Shown here piece after piece: positions 57,295 to 64,000 of a DNA stretch of 64,000 nucleotides. A program made the translations under genes and the position numbers. The notes under the pieces were generated by a model, which saw only the letters and a program-made list of their open reading frames with translations, was not told the DNA's origin and did not search any database. Source of the stretch: Acanthosoma haemorrhoidale (Eukaryota; Arthropoda; Insecta; Hemiptera; Acanthosomatidae); assembly GCA_930367205.1 (NCBI GenBank), contig OV884009.1, positions 35,535,841 to 35,599,840 of the forward strand, given 5' to 3'. Each line of letters opens with the position of its first letter. Position 1 is the first letter of the stretch.

Positions 57295-58194
57295 TGGGAA
57301 AATTTCAAAGATATTCTACAAAATATAGACCTGGCCATTATTATAAATATTATAATATAAATTAGATATAGAAATAAATACACATAAGTCAATACAAAAT
57401 ATTTCTAATTTATGCTATTATTAGCAAAAAGAATTCCTCGATGACAACTGATGATAAAAAAATGTAGCTAATTGTAATTTTTCAAGTTAAGATTTTTAAT
57501 ATAAAAAAAAATAAACAAATGTTTTGTAAAATTGTTGTTTGAGTCTGAACTTTAATATCCCCTGTCACTGACAGATGCTATTTAGATTCGCACTGTCATT
57601 GAAAAGAACTTAATTGAAAGTAAAATGTAAAGTATCTCTAGTTCTGAATAATGAGTCTTATACACAAGTAAATTAGTATCTTTCATCCAAATGAAGTGTT
57701 TTTAATTACTTATTTACAGTTTATTCATGCTGACAGTGTTGCTTTTAAAAAAAAAAAAGAAAACAGACAAATTAGAAAGAATATTATAAATTAAAGTTTT
57801 CGTTAATGTTTTTCTTTAAATTCTTCACAACAGAGCCGTTTTTACCTTCAACCTTTTACAGCTGGAAGGAATTGTGTATAGAAATTATAGTAAGGTGGGT
57901 TCTATTAAGTTGTTCTTGATTAGCTCTCGGATTCAGTTTCAATCACTAACCAAAACTATAACACGACTCACTTGCATTAACAGAAATAGGTTAATATTCC
58001 ACATTGAAGAAACATTCTAACCCACTGTATACGATCTGATATGCTATGGAAAACTGAACTCGCAAAAAAAAAAAACTGAAAACCTGGAACATAGCCCTCG
58101 CAGGTACGAACATACAATTAATATAGAGATCAGCGAAATATAATACACAGATAAAAAAAAAGAATTGCAAGTTATAATCTTGAATTTCTTTACA
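57295..58194. other. AT-rich unassigned DNA
   Basis: Nothing recognised beyond A/T homopolymers. Confidence 0.5.
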
Positions 58195-58297
58195 CTGAAA
58201 TAAAATTGCAATCTACACTGGGCAATAAGTAATTCTGATCATTGATCTCATTCATCCTACATTTACAGTTCACTATCTCATTTATACGATATATAAA
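58195..58297 (-). mobile_element. LINE-A 3' tail, decayed short copy
   Basis: AATAAAATTGCAATCTACAC, GGGCAATAAGTAATT, then CTCATTCATCCTACATTTAC and CTCATTTATACGATAT follow the family consensus with several losses. The terminal stem-loop is disrupted. Confidence 0.65.
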
Positions 58298-59394
58298 AAT
58301 GTACATAGCCAACGAACTGTCTACTTTTTTTTTTTTTTTTTTTCCATAAAATCTTTTTATTAATAGTATACCATAAACAATAATAAATAAATAAATTTGA
58401 ATTTACATTTTTATCCTCTAGCTGCATACACAGATGCATTCGAATGAGTGCATAAAATATAATACGTTTAAGTTTGTTGTTAAAAAGTCAAAAACACATA
58501 CACTCACTAGGTGATGAGGCTCACATTCAGCCTCTGCCAACTTCTGCATGATGGCCACTTATGCTTGAAAGTTGATACGCTTAGAAATGATTTTACAAGA
58601 TAAGCTTTATGAAAAGATATATAAAACCAAACTAAGCATCTGACTTCTATTAATCAGTTAATGTAGGCATTTCATCAAAAGTAATTGATATTGGGATACC
58701 CGATCTTTTTTTATTTTAAGAAGAATTTCATTAAATTAAATTCATATCTAATATGGCTACAAAATATTTAGAGTACATTTTAAATTACGTTTCACTAAAT
58801 CCATTAGCATTTACTAAAGTAATGATGGGTCATGTCATTTTGAGATCTACCAGCACTTACCCCGCCCTTGCTAGAGCAACATTAAATAAGCCGATAGTGT
58901 TTTCAATTCGTCCCCTTTAGGCTTGAGGGTAGTTCGGGAGATGGGAAGGGGGGGTATGATTTTGATAAAGGACACAATAAGGGCCGGGGCGGCGGCTAAG
59001 TGGGTATTAGCCGGGGTAAGCCGCACCTGGAGTTCCACTAAACCTAATCAGACCATAAACTGCCGCCACTTTACACTAAGTAGCCACCCGTACATCTCCT
59101 TCCCACCTTCTTCTAATCTCTTGATCGTAACCCCTCCCCTCCAGCCCTTTCGCAGGCCCTCGACCCTGTCTCCGTTTCGCCACCTTGTCCACCCCAGACA
59201 TGGATCGCGCCGTGAATGACAAGTATCTCTCCAAGTTTTAGACATTCACGTTTGAACTTTTACAATCATCAAGGACAAGATTAGTTAACGTTGCTCATTT
59301 AAAAAGCATGATTCAGGAGTAGAGAATATAAAATTGAACGATACAACACTAAAGTCAGATAATGCAAAATTATCTCGGTTACCATGTGTCTGAG
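58298..59394. other. Unassigned DNA
   Basis: A T19-type run lies near 58,326-58,344. A GC-richer patch at 58,900-59,230 has overlapping ORFs of 65 and 98 codons on opposite strands with no known motif. Confidence 0.45.
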
Positions 59395-59850
59395 GATTAC
59401 CTATACGTAGTAATTATTAGAGAGAAGGATACTTGGACGTCAAGGAGGTGAAAATCAAAGGAGAACCCGACGTTTCTCATGCATGCAAACCACTGAAGAC
59501 TAACATGTTACTTTGGCGAGATCAAATCAATCTTATCCGAGTACCAACTAGCAGCGGGCTTGCACAGTCTATAACCGTCCATCTATCTCCCTTAAATGTC
59601 TAAGGTTAGCCCGAATGTACAAGTACCAATACTCTTGCATAGGAGATTTCAACAGAAAGCACACTTCGTTTAATCAACATACTTCTTATAAATATAATAA
59701 TGAAACTTCTTTATTGTGATAAAATTACAATATGCCTTATTGGGCAATAAGTAATTATGGTAAATAACTGCTTATAAAAAAATATAGTTTGATCATAAAA
59801 ATACTATTAGAATATATGCGACTGTGCTCTGAACATTATGACAAATTGCG
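59395..59850 (+). repeat. Dispersed repeat R4, copy C (interrupted by a LINE-A tail)
   Basis: Shares GTAATTATTAGAGAGAAGG, GTCAAGGAGGTGAAAATC and CAAACCACTGAAGACTAACA with copy A, and GGAGATTTCAACAGAAAGCA with copy B. It resumes after the LINE-A tail with AGTTTGATCATAAAAATACT (about 59,786), parallel to GTTTAATCCTAAAAATATTA in copy B. Confidence 0.6.
59703..59766 (-). mobile_element. LINE-A 3' tail, minimal insertion
   Basis: Only about 60 bases: CTTCTTTATTGTGATAAAAT, TACAATATGCCTTATTGGGC and AATAAGTAATTATGG. It is a severely 5'-truncated insertion within R4 copy C, and it keeps the terminal stem-loop. Confidence 0.75.
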
Positions 59851-60319
59851 GTTTCAAGAAGAAACCAGCTCTTATAAGCAGAGAAAAAATGGTCAACGTA
59901 CCATTCCTAGAGGAACGTATATAGATTATGCTCCGCTCTGAGGCTAAATTATAAATAACTTCAAAATGTCTAAAAAATGAGTGACCGACCTTTTGCCCGG
60001 GCTACCTTAATGGAAAAGACGTGCTTCTTGCCACAGGAGCCACTCATTCTCCTTGAGACAAGGAATAACTATGATGTAGGTGGGTGGATACTTGACCTTC
60101 GTAGTTGTCAGACTGCACCAACAGCTCATGGCAAGGAGTGTCGCGTAGTATGATTTGCATGAATGGTGCATATTTGACTTCGCTGCAATTAACTCCAACT
60201 AAAGGAGCAAATGCCTAGGCTGGAATGAAACCAGCGTAAAGCACCTGTCATTAATACACAAGATAGAATAGTAGACCAGGAAGTAGCAAGGCTAAAACAT
60301 GAGTAAGTGTCATTAATTT

Positions 60320-60680
60320 TTAAAAAATCTATTAGTTTTGGTATGCCTTCAAATTGAAGATTCCCCCTTAGTAACAATATTGTTGTTATTTCAGACGATA
60401 CTCGCACAAAAACATGAAAAATCCCTAATCTGTGTGTTTTTGACATGCATGGTGGTCCCCATAGTACCATTTGAACAGCTTCATCACACCACTAATCATA
60501 TCGTACCATTGATCAAACCCTGCCCAATGAATAATAATTAAGATTCATTTATAAATCAAAATTAGAAATAAATAAATTGTTTATGGTATCGATTAAAGTA
60601 TTCAAATAATAACTCTGAAGTCCAAAGTTGTAATTAAAACTTTTTCTGTAATCCCCATTGTACTGTTAAATATGAAAACA
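60320..60680 (+). repeat. Dispersed repeat R3, copy 2
   Basis: Collinear with 55,660-56,030 (see that entry); shares TTCAAATTGAAGATT, ATTGTTGTTATTTCAGAC, GCCCAATGAATAATAATTAA and TGTACTGTTAAATAT. The 93-codon minus-strand ORF at 60,189-60,470 partly overlaps it and is not conserved. Confidence 0.7.
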
Positions 60681-60790
60681 AAATAAAGAAAAAATGCCAA
60701 TAAGTAAGAGCTCCATTGAAAGCCACTTACCAAAACTACTTCAACAATGCACAAGATGTGTTACAGGTGAAGTGGGGCTCTTCGGATTAT

Positions 60791-60854
60791 TAGTGGACCC
60801 ACGTTTACTCTGGGTATAGTGGACCAACACCTATTCTGGGCATAGTGGACCGGG
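60791..60854. repeat. 26-bp tandem repeat, ~2.5 copies
   Basis: Units begin TAGTGGACC at 60,791, 60,817 and 60,843; the second differs from the first at a few positions and the third is partial. Confidence 0.85.
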
Positions 60855-61143
60855 TAGAAGCTGTTGACAGCAATGAAAATCTTTGTCCAAAAACGGGTTG
60901 TGGGTAACCGAGTGAAGAACTGGAGAAATAAAGGCAGGGGTAATGAATATTCTTTTGTCTTTCTGTTTGTATGTGTGTATGCTATATAGCAAGATCCTGA
61001 ATCACAAGAATGGAAATACCAATCTAATAATTTATAAGTACAGTCCACCCAGCTAAGTCCGTGAGCATCTTACCGATTACAGTGGTAAACTCGTTAAATA
61101 GTTTCTTTACCATTGAATATGGAGTAATTTAAACGATATAGTG

Positions 61144-61975
61144 AAAAAAATCGTTATTGTGATAAAATTAGAATATGCCTTATCAGGAAACAAGTAATGG
61201 CCATCAATGTTCTCATTCTTACCACATTTACGATTTTTCATTCACTCTTTATTTAACATACAGTATTTATAAAAAGCCCAGAGACCTCTCAAATATACAT
61301 GGTTGCCACCTCCCTCACATGCAAAAGAGGGACCAAAATCCCGGCAGGTACCCCACGCTCCTACATCAGCCGCGTCACCGGATACGAGCAAGTGAAGGCT
61401 GGCCAAGAGCACGTGTACGACAGACGCTCAGGACATGATTGGAGAAACTAGCCATTGCCAGGACTACCACTGTCACGTATTTATAGCAGGTCCCGAGTCC
61501 ACTGCCGCTTTAGTTTCCGATCAGATTTATATGGATGTGTGGCACAGTTTAATGACTGCGCTAGGGGATTAGGGTGGTTGGATAGGTCGAATTTCATGAA
61601 CTTGGAAGGAATGAGTTCAAGAATGCAGTGTATATTAAGATCCTGAAGGGTTTCGTTTCTGACGCATTAACTGCTGTTCTCAGGGATTTTGATTGAAAGG
61701 ATTGGATGTGCTTGATGTTCAATTGTTTGCTGCCCTATCCGGTATGTCCAGATTGGCTTAAGTATAACTTTGTAAATTAGTAATTTACTTTTTATTAAGA
61801 GATAGGATGTCCTTCGAGGAAGTCTGTGCAGTTGTCCAAAGCGTCTGGTTAGTTCTTGTAATAGAACCCACCATTTCAGCCTTTTGTTGAGATGGAAGCC
61901 TAAATATAAAGAATACGCCGAGACTCTTATTATTGGTGAATATTCCATTTGGAGGGTTTCTCGTACGTATGAAAA
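61144..61975 (-). mobile_element. LINE-A 3' end, longest copy
   Basis: Plus-strand sequence from TCGTTATTGTGATAAAATTA (61,150) runs through the complete 3' UTR into the reverse-transcriptase end. This copy, with the one at 54 kb, shows that the dispersed tails belong to a LINE and not to an independent SINE. No poly(A) run is present at the 3' end; the element ends in the AATAA-type terminus. Confidence 0.9.
61667..61948 (-). pseudogene. LINE-A reverse transcriptase fragment
   Basis: The minus-strand frame (93 codons) includes YLGFHLNKRLKWW (the Y-L-G-x-x-L-D-K-R-L-x-W block), LTRRFGQLHRLPRRTSYLL, KSKLLIYKVILKPIWTY and EHQAHPILSIKIPE. It aligns with the 16.5 and 17.0 kb fragments and spans the junction where those are split by the 116-bp segment. 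The plus-strand sequence after W-T-Y is decayed, and the frame is lost towards the C-terminus. No functional product is expected. Confidence 0.8.
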
Positions 61976-63280
61976 CCCTACTCGATTATCCGAAGCCCTA
62001 TAAGGTATAAATCAGCTCAGTGTTTTTTGAATTTGTGCTAGTGACAGTCGGTAAGATAGAATGCAGTTTGTCCCCCTCACCGCCTACGCCCTCGTATTCG
62101 GTAGTCCTCCTTCTTCTAAAACGTTTTCTGTCACTTGCAGTTCTCAGATCGACGACCATTGGCCAAGTGCCTCCGAATACATGCAGTTTACAAGAAGATG
62201 CGTTTTCGAGAGAATCTGCTGAACTATGGATGCTAAGAAAGGGTTTCTGTTTGTAGAACATTGAAACGTAATCGCAATGGTTCAAAAGTAACTTCAGAAG
62301 TTTCTGCCTAAGCAATAAGCTTTATAGAAATCCGTTTATAGATTTAAAAACTCAGCAATAACTGTAGTGTTCACCTTAAGATCCATTGCCTAGAAAACCA
62401 GACTAGACAAGAAGTTGACACCAATTATAAATATAATAATAGCAACTTTTCTACGCTTTTCTTTATGCTTATTTATGTATTTGTACTTAATAAATATAGT
62501 GCTTGGTTGATAACCGATTTAAAAATAATACCTTGCAAATAAACTGGAAAATAAACATAATAACAAAAAAACTCGTTGTTAGGTCGTACCATAATGTATT
62601 TTTTTTTTAAGTATTATATTTTATTGTCAAAGTTTGTTGTTATTTTATATATCTCATTAATCTATATACATTTACGCATTATATTTTCAATGACCATTGT
62701 ACTGTTAAGTACGCAAGAGCACATTTACATAACTGGTATATACATTCATTATATACAGCAATATTTCAGCACACGTATCTTATTGAATACTGATGATAAA
62801 AGTGCTACCTCTACGACATAAAAAACGTACACAAAACAAATGAAAAGTGAAAAAAATAGAAAATTTCGTAAAAATAGTAAAAGCTAACATGCCTACATTG
62901 TATCCTCATTTGAATGTTTTATAAATTTAGAAGAGAAGAATCATAAACTCATTAGAAAGTATCATTAAAATATATTGTGCAATGGTCTTCACTCAGTAAT
63001 GATAAAAATAAAAGCATAAATGTAAAGACAAGTGCTACCTTTAATAAGCTGAAAGGCTTCTCTACTGCAGTCTAATCATATGTGTAGATCCTATGTATAC
63101 ATATATTTGCCAGAATGTTTTATAGACGTTTTAGGTAATAAAATATATAAAGACAGTTTCAGAACCACTCAAACTTTTTCATGGGACTGAGTTCTGCACG
63201 TTATTGATTAGCGCTTTTTGTTCGTTAAGTAAAAAAAATATTCTTCCATGTAAAAATTATTTTGGCGATTTAAAGCAGGT
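61976..63280. other. AT-rich unassigned DNA
   Basis: ORFs of 78-105 codons at 62.0-62.3 kb overlap on opposite strands and have no known motif. The rest is AT-rich with no recognised feature. Confidence 0.5.
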
Positions 63281-63299
63281 TAGTGAGCACTATTTTGAA

Positions 63300-63814
63300 A
63301 ATGTGACCTCTATTTATTTTACTTGTAAATCAGCAATTTTAATTCGATACTGCTTCCCACATCTGATACTGTTAGATACCTCGGTTTTAGCCAGGCAAAG
63401 GCCTGACTTGGAACCCTCACACATGACCAGAATTGAACAGTTATACTGTACTTAACAGAAATTATAGCCTCACGCCAAAGAAACATTTTTGTCTGACGTG
63501 TACAAACAGTTGTTAAATCAAATTTAGACTCACGGATCAAATCTGAGGGGGACAAACTTCGAATATTAATCCGGATCCAAATATTTCAATCCCAAGTCCC
63601 CAGAACTGTAGTCAACGCAACTTTTTGCAATACACACGTATGCTTTCATCGTTATCACCATGCACCAACTGATGACCTTATACTCTCAAGTTTTTTCAAA
63701 TTCCACAAAAACCTATCCACTCATCCAAATCCTGTCAACTACTTATCTAGTAACATTCATCCTAGGCATCCTCCTAAAAGCATGAAATGGCAGTGGCCAC
63801 GAGATCAATTGTAA
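63300..63814 (+). pseudogene. LINE-C reverse transcriptase C-terminus, frameshifted
   Basis: Across changing frames the plus strand shows SDTVRYLGFSQAKA (about 63,362-63,400), the Y-L-G block. From about 63,565 one frame is open to TAA 63,812-63,814, with IQIFQSQVPRTVVNATFCN, then SSFFKFHKNLSTHPNPVNYL, then KSMKWQWPRDQL. I-Q-x-F-Q-S-x-x-x-R-x-(I/V)-V-N-A, H-P-N-P and the terminal W-P-R-D-x-L are typical of Jockey-group LINE C-termini. ORFs called on either strand at 63,204-63,555 are shadows. The product is broken by frame changes. Confidence 0.7.
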
Positions 63815-64000
63815 ATAGACATGTAAGTCATCTTCCATGAGCGTTTGTGCCTCCCTCTCCCTCTCCCTGGTCTTCGCAGTATGATTGGATAGGGATGTAG
63901 AGGAGGAGCTCGCTGAAGGAATCCCTTAAGAGTGGGAGGGGACTTTTGAGCAGAGTGTGTATGTATACTGCATAAATGCTGGTATAAATGGAAATCGTAC
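63815..64000 (+). mobile_element. LINE-C 3' UTR, runs off the window
   Basis: Follows the stop of the 63.3-63.8 kb reverse-transcriptase remnant and matches 10,735-10,960: ACATGTAAGTCAT, CTCCCTCTCCCTGGTCT, GGGAGGGGACTTTT and GTGTGTATGTATACTG. The 3' terminus lies beyond the window. Confidence 0.6.

Overview
The window looks like repeat-rich, AT-rich nuclear DNA from an animal. The evidence is long non-coding AT-rich tracts, AT and CT microsatellites, a mariner transposon, several Jockey/CR1-like LINE remnants, and a Ty3/gypsy element whose primer-binding site fits an animal tRNA-Phe. An arthropod (for example a copepod or an insect) is my best guess, but it is an inference; nothing here fixes the species. 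I found no convincing host protein-coding gene, no rRNA and no intact tRNA. Almost every recognisable coding region belongs to a mobile element.

Layout. 1-8.7 kb: mostly unassigned, with one GC-richer tract (about 2.74-3.9 kb) carrying weak reverse-transcriptase-like traces. 8.77-10.4 kb: two diverged copies of a 14-bp minisatellite. 10.7-11.0 kb: 3' end of a LINE (LINE-C). 12.07-14.16 kb: a dispersed repeat (family R4) split by a decayed mariner; a related copy at 46.6-47.2 kb lacks the mariner. 16.5-17.35 kb: LINE-A reverse-transcriptase fragments and a duplicated ~116-bp segment. 18.7-19.9 kb: a LINE-A 3' end interrupted by a LINE-B insertion with a 12-bp target-site duplication. 22-34 kb: LINE-A tails, another LINE remnant, a 39-bp tandem array and otherwise unassigned DNA.

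The only long open frames lie in 34,778-40,130, a Ty3/gypsy-type LTR retrotransposon with two 184-bp LTRs that read as identical. It has a tRNA-Phe primer-binding site, gag with two zinc knuckles, protease, reverse transcriptase, RNase H, integrase and a polypurine tract. Gag and pol share one frame and are separated by a single UGA. Pol is broken by two one-base frame changes, both at homopolymers.

40.3-64 kb: LINE-B, LINE-A and LINE-C fragments, two copies of a ~370-bp dispersed repeat (R3), more R4 copies, a tRNA-like remnant, a (CT)n microsatellite beside a TATA box, and a 49.1-52.5 kb cluster of hammerhead-ribozyme-like motifs with a long GC-rich hairpin among them.

No cellular pathway can be reconstructed. 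The window is best read as layered insertions of selfish elements, several of which can be put in order of insertion. The most interesting items are the hammerhead-like cluster, the 49.3 kb hairpin, the gag-UGA-pol arrangement, and the conserved 3'-terminal stem-loop of LINE-A.
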